From: JBMTVN01 sp046047235
Lineage (GTDB): Bacteria > Verrucomicrobiota > Verrucomicrobiia > Limisphaerales > JAHDYP01
NCBI GenBank assembly: GCA_046047235.1
Contig: JBJOII010000092.1
Span: 1 to 28,534 of the forward strand
DNA: 28,534 nt
Direction of reading: 5' to 3'
The notes below the pieces were generated by a model that saw only the letters and a program-made list of their open reading frames with translations, was not told the DNA's origin and did no database searches. Below are positions 9,132-16,631 of this stretch, in pieces; positions within the stretch are counted from its first letter, which is position 1, and each line of letters begins with the position of its first letter. The position numbers and the translations under genes are program-made.

Positions 9132-9165
9132 AAAGGCCCGGGCTTTGGCCCGGGCCTTTGCTTTT
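9132..9165 (+). terminator. Rho-independent terminator after the cupin gene
   Basis: AAAGGCCCGGGC (9132-9143) and GCCCGGGCCTTT (9148-9159) form a perfect 12-bp stem with a TTTG loop, followed by GCTTTT. It ends the plus-strand transcript of the cupin gene. The stem is symmetrical, but there are no minus-strand genes nearby that need it. Confidence 0.9.
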
Positions 9166-9482
9166 GGTGCGCTGGGCAAGGTTCACCCAGTTGGAGTTTG
9201 CTGCTCCGTGCGAATGTCCCAAGCAGCAGGACTGAGAGAGGGCCATTAGGCCACAGCCGCGAAGGCCTTCATTACGGGAATTTTCCTCGGGACATTGGTT
9301 GCGGTAGACACTCTCTGGCTATTCCAACCTCCATCTTCGCAGATCACTGCTACGGATTATTCTGGGGCTGGGCGCTGAAGTTGAGTCGCAAACAGCCGGT
9401 TTTTTAGGCCTTTCAGGGCATTGTGCCTATTTTAGGGGAGGGATTTGCAGTTCGGGAAGTCTGGTAATGAATGTGTTCGCGT

Positions 9483-9516
9483 ACGGATTTTTGAGACACG
9501 TGTCCCAAAAATCCGT
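9483..9516. repeat. 34-bp near-perfect palindrome
   Basis: ACGGATTTTTG (9483-9493) is the exact reverse complement of CAAAAATCCGT (9506-9516), and the centre GACACGTGTC (9495-9504) is itself a perfect palindrome. The two are joined by one mismatched pair (A9494/C9505). The result is two 17-bp half-sites with a single mismatch, either a dimeric operator-like site or a cruciform/hairpin. It is not followed by a T tract, so it is not a standard terminator. Confidence 0.7.
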
Positions 9517-9592
9517 CAAGACATCGAGCGTGTGCTGTGAGGCTCGCTGGGTTCAGTGAGTCTCCGGCTGCATTGGCAAGGAGTTGTGTTTT

Positions 9593-9826
9593 ATGGCTAC
9601 GGAGGAGTGGGGGGTGAGGGGCAGGTCGGATGGATGGTTCATGGAGATGCAGAGCCGAAGGCTGAGGAGCAGGAGCCGGACTTGTGGTCAGGCAAACATC
9701 CTGCGACGCCGTTGGGATCGGAAGCGGGTCAAGCGACGCGATCAAGACTCAGCAGGGGAGCCCTGCCGCCCCGTTTGCGGGGCAGGGGTTGGTATTTCTT
9801 CGGCAAAAGTGAAGGCCGGCGGCTGA
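9593..9826 (+). CDS. Doubtful small Arg-rich ORF
   Basis: A 77-codon frame beginning MATEEWGVRGRSDGW has AAGGAG 9 nt before its ATG, which is the only supportive sign. The product is Arg/Ser-rich, contains four Cys (RTCGQ, EPCRPVCG), and resembles nothing I recognise. The GC-rich hairpin at 9761-9787 lies inside it. It could be chance in G-rich DNA. Confidence 0.15.
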   Translation: MATEEWGVRGRSDGWFMEMQSRRLRSRSRTCGQANILRRRWDRKRVKRRDQDSAGEPCRPVCGAGVGISSAKVKAGG

Positions 9827-9931
9827 TCTCCGGGGCTTGATGTCACCCGCAGTGATACGGAGCCGTACGTCTGCTGTTGTGGGAGTCGGCGGGGGTAAGC
9901 CCGCTCGCCTGACACGCGGTACGGGCCTGAT

Positions 9932-10597
9932 TCAGTTGAGCAGATCAAGAATTTCCCTGAGGGAATGGATGGTATGGTTTCCCCCGTCATGGTTGCCGCT
10001 TCGATTCACCGTACGCGCCTGGAATCCAGCTGCCAAAGCTCCCTCAGTATCGGCTTTGGGGTCGTCGCCGACGTGCAGGATTTTCTCGGGTGACAGGCAC
10101 AGGCTCTTTGCTGCGGCAGCGAAGATGCCTGCGTCCGGTTTGGTGGATCCCAGTTCCAGTGAAATCAGCACGTCTTTGAAGTGTTGGGAGAGGCCGATCC
10201 CTTGAAGCAAGGGGCGCAGTCGACTGTCCCAATTGCTGGTGACCACCACTGGGATATGCCTGCGCTGGAGTTCCTCCAGAAGAGGGACCACATCCGGAAA
10301 AACTCTCCAGACATCCGGTTGCACGAAACGTTCGTAGAGTGCCGGGAAGAACGAGTTACTTGGCGGCTCGGGCATGAGATCGGCGAAAGTTGCATCCACC
10401 ATTGCGGCCCACTCTTCCCGCGTGTGGTGAAAATCATCGTCACGACGAGCCCAGGCGTGGCCAAACTTCCGGTTGAGCAAGGCCGGATCTATGCCTGGCC
10501 AGCCATGTCGTTCGGCCTCGGACGCATAGACATGGCCGACCGAAGGCCAGGGATGGATCAGCGTTCCTCCCGCATCCAGCGAAACCCCGTTGATCAT
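9932..10597 (-). CDS. HAD-superfamily hydrolase (DREG-2-like subgroup)
   Basis: The protein has 221 residues with all four HAD motifs in order: motif I SLDAGGTLI with nucleophile Asp8, motif II VTSNWD (Thr120-Ser121), motif III Lys153 in GSTKPD, and motif IV HVGDDPKAD (Asp178-Asp179). The helical cap lies between about residues 18 and 95. In motif I the usual second Asp (DxD) is Gly10, which is seen in the REG-2/HDHD3-like branch; classical members use that Asp as the general acid in phosphoester hydrolysis, so phosphatase activity should not be taken for granted. The ATG at 10597 is 14 bp after the stop of the endonuclease/phosphatase gene, suggesting co-transcription. It is a cytosolic enzyme with unknown substrate. 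Confidence 0.9.
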   Translation of the reverse strand: MINGVSLDAGGTLIHPWPSVGHVYASEAERHGWPGIDPALLNRKFGHAWARRDDDFHHTREEWAAMVDATFADLMPEPPSNSFFPALYERFVQPDVWRVFPDVVPLLEELQRRHIPVVVTSNWDSRLRPLLQGIGLSQHFKDVLISLELGSTKPDAGIFAAAAKSLCLSPEKILHVGDDPKADTEGALAAGFQARTVNRSGNHDGGNHTIHSLREILDLLN

Positions 10598-10611
10598 GGT
10601 TCTCGGCCTGG

Positions 10612-11493
10612 CTATTTGAGCCGCACGACTGCTTCGACAGGGTAGTGGTCGGAGGGGTTGCGACCGTTCTCCTGGGTATAGTTGATACGCGCATCAAGGG
10701 TGGTTACATCGGGGGTGGTGACGATCCAGTCGATGCGGCTTCCCTTGCGTGTTCCGCGCCATCCATTGAAGGAGGCTTCATTTTCGAACCTCTCGGGTTG
10801 GATTACCCGGTAGGTGTCCATCCAGGCGTTTCCTCCGAAGCCCTCTCCTTTCACCAATGCGGCGTAGGGTGCATCATCCTCGGTCGTATTGAAGTCGCCG
10901 GTCAGGATCACGGGCATTCCATAAGGTATTTCGGCGGCGCGACGACGGATGAGTTTGGCGGATTCCAGTCGGGCTTGTTGGCCACGGTGGTCGAAGTGGA
11001 CGTTGGCGAAGACCAGTTCGGCTCCATCGCGGCGATCGCGCAGGGCGACCCACGAGAGCATACGGGTGAGGGAGCTATCCCAGCTTACGCTTCCGGGGTT
11101 TTCAGGGTTTTCACTGAGCCAGAAGTGGCCGGAGTCGAGGAGCTCGAAGCGGTCTTCGCGGAACATCAGCGGTACGAACTCACCTTTTTCGGCGCCGTCT
11201 TCGCGGCCTACGCCGTGGAAGGCATAGCCGGGTAGACCTGACCGGACGAAATCTGCCTGGAATTTCAGCACCTCCTGCATACCGAGCAGGTCGGGATTGA
11301 AGTTCTGGATGGTTTCCAGCACGAGGTGTTGGCGATGCGGCCAGCTGTTGGTGCCGTCGTTCGCTGCGCCATAGCGGATATTGAAGCTCATCACCTTGAT
11401 TGGGGTGTTTAGAGCATTGGCGGCGTAGGATGAGGTCGTGACTGCAACTGAGCAGATCACGGCGAGGAAGGCTGCGAATCGATTAGTGCTCAT
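10612..11493 (-). CDS. Secreted endonuclease/exonuclease/phosphatase-family protein
   Basis: The protein has 293 residues starting at MSTNRFAAFL. A signal peptide covers about 1-25 (cleavage likely after SSYAA). The EEP fold signature is complete: MSFNIRYG with Asn38, MQEV with Glu74, the catalytic GDFNTTEDD with Asp200 and Asn202, RIDWI with Asp255, and PSDHYPV with Asp282-His283. These residues bind Mg2+ and carry out phosphodiester hydrolysis in DNase I-like enzymes. Export suggests extracellular DNA/RNA, phospholipid or sugar-phosphate substrates. The frame is open upstream from 11559, but that region lacks signal-like character. The HAD gene follows 14 bp downstream; a combined phosphate-scavenging role is possible but inferred. 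Confidence 0.92.
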   Translation of the reverse strand: MSTNRFAAFLAVICSVAVTTSSYAANALNTPIKVMSFNIRYGAANDGTNSWPHRQHLVLETIQNFNPDLLGMQEVLKFQADFVRSGLPGYAFHGVGREDGAEKGEFVPLMFREDRFELLDSGHFWLSENPENPGSVSWDSSLTRMLSWVALRDRRDGAELVFANVHFDHRGQQARLESAKLIRRRAAEIPYGMPVILTGDFNTTEDDAPYAALVKGEGFGGNAWMDTYRVIQPERFENEASFNGWRGTRKGSRIDWIVTTPDVTTLDARINYTQENGRNPSDHYPVEAVVRLK

Positions 11494-11688
11494 AGAATGA
11501 TGTGTCCTGGGAGAAAGCAGCAACAATGTGCCTGCTTGTTTTGGATTGGCGAAGACCATGACAGTCTTGTGGAAAATGAAAAGCTCATCCGTAGGGAGGG
11601 GCAGGTCTTTTGTTGGGCGAGTTGCTGTGTAACGGGGGTCCGGATGCTGTTTGTGATAGTTGTTACCCGTTTAAGAGGATGATTGCGG

Positions 11689-12834
11689 CTAACGGCGGAC
11701 TTCTTCCCGGAGGATATCCAGGTAGAGAGTTCCGTAGTCGACGTAGCGGTCGCCGCCGGTGAAGGAACGGCCGTCCTCGGAGTCGTCTTTGGAGGTTGTG
11801 GGGGCGGAGCCTATTGTGGCTTCGATCTGGGAGTCTTCGAACCATTCATTGAAGCTGGTGACCATCATGATGTTGCCGCATTTGGGATCGAGGTTGGGTA
11901 GGGCAACCTCGCGGATCATGGAGCGGAAGAGGTCGCCTTCCTTCGAGCCTTCCACGTCCGTGAAATACCGCGCTCGCCCCGGGTGCCCCTTGCGAACCGC
12001 GGTGTCATTGTAGCCTGGGGCGATGGTGGGCATGAAGGCGGTGCCGACCGAATTGGCTTGCTGGCGTGCGTGGCGGTAGTTGTCGGCGAGGAAATGGATG
12101 GCCTTTTTGGTGCCGCCGAATCGTCCGACGGATTGTCCGTAGACATCGTAGGCGGTGATGGCATCGAAGTTCTTTGCCCAATCGGCGCGGTAGCCTTCGC
12201 CAAAGACTTCATCCCCCACGAGATACAACTCGGGGAACTTCTCCCGTGTTTCCTTGAGGACATCGGCGCCTTTGTTGCGGAAGTATTCACGGGTTAGGTA
12301 GACGAAGACGACCGGTTTGCCTTCGACGTGGAGGTAGTTGGGGTTGTTGAAGAAGTGATCACGCAGGTATTCGAGGTCGGCGATCCACTTGGAGTAGTCG
12401 GGGTTTCCGAATCTGCCCATACGTCCTGTGGCTTCGTAGAGTGCGGCGTATTTGAGTTTTCCGGCGTCGGGATGTTTCAGGATGGCATTGAGGAAGTTCT
12501 TGTCCGTTGGCGTTCCTGGTCCCCACCAGCTCACGGCCCAGAAGTTGATGCCGGCCTGCAGAGTTTGGGCGATATGGTCGGATATGATTTTGGGATCGTT
12601 GGAGCTGTAGTGGCCCAGTTTGGGGGTTTGTGCGGGGACCAGGTGTTCTCGCATGACGTGCCGCCAGTTGGTGGAGGGGCTGTACCATGGGTAATAGTAG
12701 GTGCCCACCACTGGTTGAGTGGTGTCTGGGGCTGCTTGTGAGCTTGGGGTCACCAGCCATGCGAGCGTGATCATGGTCGCGAGCAGTGTGGTGCCAAGAG
12801 TCAAAGCTGGGTGATTACCGTTTGTTCGTTTCAT
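11689..12834 (-). CDS. Secreted GH99-type glycosidase (endo-alpha-mannosidase/mannanase-like)
   Basis: The protein has 381 residues with a signal peptide at about 1-34 (MITLAWLVTPSSQAA). The barrel begins GTYYYPWYSP (44-53), continues with NFWAVSWWGPG and YEATGRMG, and carries MVTSFNEWFEDSQIEAT (324-340). That last motif closely matches the FNEWHEGTQIE active-site segment of GH99 endo-alpha-1,2-mannosidases, in which the two Glu of EWHE are essential; here they are Glu330 and Glu333. GH99 enzymes cut internal alpha-mannosyl bonds of N-glycans or yeast mannan. The motif match is strong; the precise linkage is inferred. The gene starts 26 bp after the truncated glycosidase relic on the same strand. 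Confidence 0.82.
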   Translation of the reverse strand: MKRTNGNHPALTLGTTLLATMITLAWLVTPSSQAAPDTTQPVVGTYYYPWYSPSTNWRHVMREHLVPAQTPKLGHYSSNDPKIISDHIAQTLQAGINFWAVSWWGPGTPTDKNFLNAILKHPDAGKLKYAALYEATGRMGRFGNPDYSKWIADLEYLRDHFFNNPNYLHVEGKPVVFVYLTREYFRNKGADVLKETREKFPELYLVGDEVFGEGYRADWAKNFDAITAYDVYGQSVGRFGGTKKAIHFLADNYRHARQQANSVGTAFMPTIAPGYNDTAVRKGHPGRARYFTDVEGSKEGDLFRSMIREVALPNLDPKCGNIMMVTSFNEWFEDSQIEATIGSAPTTSKDDSEDGRSFTGGDRYVDYGTLYLDILREEVRR

Positions 12835-12860
12835 GTGTGTTTGTTTGTGGAGTGCTTACG

Positions 12861-13232
12861 TCAGGTGCGTCCGTACTTGCCGAACAGGCCATCGACTTTG
12901 CGGGTGGATGTTGGATCTGCCGCGATCCAGGATTGGTTGTCATGCAGTTCGAACAGATCTTCGAGGGGTAGGCTGCCTTCATATCCGCATCGGAACCAAC
13001 GGATACCGAGGTAGCGGGTTGCCTCGATCGTTTCGTGCAGGCTTTGACCTCTGCGGGAAATGGATGAGTTGACTCCCGGGCTGTTGAGAAACCTCGAGGC
13101 GGGCACGGCTTGTGCTGGTGCAGCTTTCAGGTTGGTGAGCAGAGGAACCAGCCACGTTGTGGCTAGAAGAGCAATGAACCTGACCGGACGAAACGTGGTA
13201 CACCACAGTCTGGTTCCACGGGGAGCGATCAT
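12861..13232 (-). pseudogene. Truncated relic of a secreted glycosidase-like protein
   Basis: The 123-codon frame has a signal-peptide-like N-terminus (VRFIALLATTWLVPLL, then Ala/Pro). It is followed by ASRFLNSPGVNSSISRRG and IEATRYLGIRWFRCGYEG (about 46-86), which look like the start of the barrel in large secreted GH39-type or related glycosidases, usually several hundred residues long. After LFELHDN the expected barrel is missing; only about 24 residues follow (ADPTSTRKVDGLFGKYGRT) before the stop. This suggests an internal deletion that kept the frame, or a truncated gene that acquired a new tail. It lies 26 bp upstream of the GH99 gene and may serve as its leader cistron. The family assignment is tentative. 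Confidence 0.55.
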
Positions 13233-13442
13233 GTGGGCAACACAGTGCCGCCGTGCTTGGGATGCGGCAAGCTGGGAGTTCCGGGTTATGGCGAGGCTTG
13301 GGGCACGTGGCGTTGGGTTGACGTGGGGGCGTGGTGGGATGAGAGTTCGGCTGTGATGTCCCCCGATATTTCATCCAAGCATCCCTTCTCCGTTGTTGAT
13401 TCCCGGGCAAACCGTGTGGGTTATCCGGGGGGGCGGGTTTCT

Positions 13443-16400
13443 ATGGTGCGGGCAGCAATCTGTTTCGTATTGATGGTGGTTGCGATGGGGTGGGCGGAGG
13501 AGTCGGCTGCGCGCTGGTCGTGGCAGGAGCCGCACGCGACGGTCCTTCCTACTGGCGATCTGGAATGGGCGCCTCGTCCGTTTCAGTTTCAGCCTGGAGA
13601 TTCGGTTCGGTACATTGATTTTGATCAGGGTTCGGATGCGGCGGACGGTTTGACCCGCGAGACACCATGGAAGCATCATCCTTGGGATCCCGAAGCATCC
13701 GGCGAGGCTCGGCGCTGCAGTGGGGTGCACACGTATGTTTTCAAGCAGGGTGTGGTTTATCGTGGACAATTGGAGGCGGCGGAGTCGGGGCGGCCGGGGG
13801 CGTCGATTATTCTGACACGTGATCCTTCGTGGGGTGTGGGGGATGCTGTATTGAGCGGTGCGGAGATTGTGAAGGGTTGGAGACTGGGGGCTGATCACAA
13901 GTCAATTCCCGATGCGAGCAAGGTTTGGTATGTGGATCTCGACTGGGTGCCGCGCAACGTGTGGATGGTTGGTGGTGAGGCCGGAGTCAGCCGGGTGCAT
14001 TTGGCGCGGACGCCGAATTGGGAGATCAGTGATCCGGATGATGTTCAGAGCGAGTGGTGGATGTGGACGAACCCGGCCAAGCCCTTTGACAATTATGCGG
14101 AGATCAACGGGCAGAAGCGGCACATGGCCTTTGACCCGAAGCACATTAATGGTCAGCGACCGCAGGATTATTACGAGGACGCGATTGTGTGGACGACCAA
14201 GGGTTGGGTGATGGGCACGCCGTATCCTGCGCGGGTATTGGCGGTGGACCGGGACAATGGTTCCCTGGTGTTTCCGGGTCAGTGGGGGGGAGGTCCGTCC
14301 TATAAGATTATTCGTGGATGCCGCTACTATCTGGAGGACAAGCCGCACTACCTCGACAGTGCGGGTGAGTTCTGGTTTGACCGCAAGGGTGAGCGCGGAC
14401 GGTTGTATTTGAGACTGCCGGGGGATGCAGATCCCAATACTTCAAGAGTGGAGGTAGCTCGCCGGATTCGTGTGATTGACAGCCGGAGGCTGAGTCATGT
14501 TCGGGTTAGTGGGCTGACCTTTCGGTTTACGAATGTCTATCGCAATCCGGTGGCGGCGCCCTACTGGGTTTCGAGGGAGAACATTGATGTCGAGCCGGCG
14601 TGTGTGCGTTTGCTGGGGAGCGGTTCCGGCCTCGAGGTCACGCACTGCCGATTCGAGCATGTGCATCGCGGTGTGCGGATGAAGGCCATGGGGGCTGAGG
14701 ACGTGATTGATGGGGTGGTGGTGGAGGATTGTGCGTTTGTGGACACGGACCATGGCGGGGTGGAGCTGGAGGATGGCACTGTGTATAGCGCGTTGCAGCC
14801 GCCGATGGGGCGGATGCTGGATGTGGCTGTGCGGAGGAGTTTATTTGAGCGGGTTGGGCTCAGGCCTGACTTGTTTGGGCAGGGTGAAGCGTTGGTGGTC
14901 TCCTACGCGGAGACCGTTGAAGTTGCCGGCAACATCTTCAAGCGGGTTTATGCGCAGGGGGTAGACGTGCACGGGTCGAAGCAGAGTCGTGCTGCGACGC
15001 ACCGTCCATTTACCAGGATTCTCATCCACCACAATCGAGCGGTGGACACGATGTTGAACACGGATGATTTTGGGGGGATTGAGACCTGGCAGGGTGGTCC
15101 GGCTTATGTTTACGGGAATGTCTCGGGTAATCCTGGAGGGTATCGCCATTGGGATCATGTGCTGAGTCCGGACACCGAGGATCGTTTTGGTCATGCCTAC
15201 TACATGGACGGGGCTTTCAAGAACTACTACTTCAACAACATTGCGTGGGGTAAGTCCAAGGGGCCGGCCGGGCGTTTGGCCAATACATCGGCGTTCCAGC
15301 AGATCATCAGCTACGAGAACTCGATCTTTAACAACACCGTCTACAACTTCGTGCGGGGATCACGTCGTCAGGCGCCGCAGGCCGGGCGGGACAAATTCCT
15401 GGGGAACATATGGGAGGGCATGGGTTTGAGGGTGTTTCGGGATGCTGATCCTGCGAAGACTGCTGCCTCGGGCAACGAGGCGGATGCCGGTCCGAGCCGG
15501 AACGCGTTTGCGATCGAGACCGATGCCTATGCGCGGAATGCATTTTATGATACGGGCGGCACCTTTGGGGTATTTGAACCTACGGGTCGATGGCTTGCGA
15601 CGTTTAAGGATTTCCAGCGTGCGCTCGCCTCGTATCAACCCATGGCCTCATCGGTGGGTGAGGTTTCAGGAAAGTCATTGCTTGTGGATGCTGCGGCGCA
15701 CGATTTCCGTCCGGTGAAGAACACGGTGGCGAGAGACATGGGCGCTCGCGTGTTTGTGCCGTGGAGTTTGTATGAGACCGTGGCCGAGTGGCATTTCTAT
15801 CCCATACCTGCGACGCCCGACCGGATTCTGGACGAGCACTGGTGCATGCCTTCGTATTTCACCACGCGGGACAACTACTATCGATTTCCCAGCTATCCCT
15901 TGCGGACCGTGAACATGGGGTTGGGGGATTTTGTATCGGGTCCGTTGGAGAATTGGACGACGGGGGCCTTGCGGTTTAGCGGTCGGGATCAATACGCTGT
16001 GTTGACTCAGGAGCAGATTGAGAGGGGTGTTGTTTTGGAGGTGGGTTCGGGTGCTTCGGCCATTCGGAAGAACATTGAGGGGGAAGAACTGGTGAACCCG
16101 CAGATTCATCGGTCGAACTTTTTGGTGGAAGCGGTCTTCAAGGCGAATGCAGGTGCGCTGCCGGCGGTTCTGGTTCAAAAGCTTGACCGGCATGGATGGG
16201 CGCTAAGGCTGGCGGAGTCCGGTTGTGTGTCGTTCCTGCTTAAGTCCGGATCCTTGGAGCGTGTTATCTTGAGCACGTCAGATCTGCGTGATGGTGAGTG
16301 GCATCATGTCATCGCTGAGTGCGATCGGACGGCGGAGTTAATCCGGGTTTACGTGGATGGGCGGTTGGCTGCGGAGGGTGTGGGTTTTGGCGGGGATGTC

Positions 16401-16622
16401 AGCCTGAACAACCCGGCAGATCTTTATGTGGGCGGTACGCCTGACGGGATGGGGTTTGCTGGGGAGGTGGAATTTGTGCGGTTGGCGCGGGGGACTTTGG
16501 CTGATGCGAAAACGAGCATCGAGGAGCTCTACGCTTGGGAATTCGACGGGCCGTTCTTGAATGATTTCATGGGCCGGCGGCGTCCACCTGAGGGTGGTTA
16601 CGCCGGGGCTATCGCGGAGTAG
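13443..16622 (+). CDS. Large secreted right-handed beta-helix protein with C-terminal LamG domain
   Basis: The protein has 1,059 residues from the ATG at 13443, chosen because it opens a signal peptide (MVRAAICFVLMVVAMGWA); a G-rich run lies 8-15 nt upstream. The mature protein begins with YIDFDQGSDAADGLTRETPW (about 58-76), the usual entry to Pel/parallel beta-helix domains of polysaccharide lyases and GH141/GH110-like hydrolases. Helical coils with Asn/His/Gly turns occupy about 330-650 (VTHCRFEHVHRGVRM, VVEDCAFVDTDHGGVELED). A LamG/concanavalin-like module occupies about 870-1030 (VEAVFKANAG, DGEWHHVIAECD, VYVDGRL type). It probably acts extracellularly on a plant- or algae-type polysaccharide; whether it is a lyase or a hydrolase cannot be decided from the sequence. 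It converges on the peptidase gene with a 9-bp gap. Confidence 0.88.
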   Translation: MVRAAICFVLMVVAMGWAEESAARWSWQEPHATVLPTGDLEWAPRPFQFQPGDSVRYIDFDQGSDAADGLTRETPWKHHPWDPEASGEARRCSGVHTYVFKQGVVYRGQLEAAESGRPGASIILTRDPSWGVGDAVLSGAEIVKGWRLGADHKSIPDASKVWYVDLDWVPRNVWMVGGEAGVSRVHLARTPNWEISDPDDVQSEWWMWTNPAKPFDNYAEINGQKRHMAFDPKHINGQRPQDYYEDAIVWTTKGWVMGTPYPARVLAVDRDNGSLVFPGQWGGGPSYKIIRGCRYYLEDKPHYLDSAGEFWFDRKGERGRLYLRLPGDADPNTSRVEVARRIRVIDSRRLSHVRVSGLTFRFTNVYRNPVAAPYWVSRENIDVEPACVRLLGSGSGLEVTHCRFEHVHRGVRMKAMGAEDVIDGVVVEDCAFVDTDHGGVELEDGTVYSALQPPMGRMLDVAVRRSLFERVGLRPDLFGQGEALVVSYAETVEVAGNIFKRVYAQGVDVHGSKQSRAATHRPFTRILIHHNRAVDTMLNTDDFGGIETWQGGPAYVYGNVSGNPGGYRHWDHVLSPDTEDRFGHAYYMDGAFKNYYFNNIAWGKSKGPAGRLANTSAFQQIISYENSIFNNTVYNFVRGSRRQAPQAGRDKFLGNIWEGMGLRVFRDADPAKTAASGNEADAGPSRNAFAIETDAYARNAFYDTGGTFGVFEPTGRWLATFKDFQRALASYQPMASSVGEVSGKSLLVDAAAHDFRPVKNTVARDMGARVFVPWSLYETVAEWHFYPIPATPDRILDEHWCMPSYFTTRDNYYRFPSYPLRTVNMGLGDFVSGPLENWTTGALRFSGRDQYAVLTQEQIERGVVLEVGSGASAIRKNIEGEELVNPQIHRSNFLVEAVFKANAGALPAVLVQKLDRHGWALRLAESGCVSFLLKSGSLERVILSTSDLRDGEWHHVIAECDRTAELIRVYVDGRLAAEGVGFGGDVSLNNPADLYVGGTPDGMGFAGEVEFVRLARGTLADAKTSIEELYAWEFDGPFLNDFMGRRRPPEGGYAGAIAE

Positions 16623-16631
16623 CTTGAGGGA

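Larger units (their letters stand above)
9166..9931. other. Long gene-poor interval
   Basis: About 770 bp lie between the cupin terminator and the HAD gene stop. No frame here encodes a recognisable protein, and no tRNA-like cloverleaf was found by eye. It contains the 34-bp palindrome at 9483-9516, a GC-rich hairpin near 9761-9787 (CCCTG ... CAGGG with inner CCCCG/CGGGG) and one small doubtful reading frame (9593-9826). It may be a decayed gene or an RNA-encoding region. Confidence 0.4.

Noticed and set aside
9761..9787. GC-rich hairpin as a terminator
   Set aside because: The stem is interrupted by a bulge and no T tract follows on either strand.
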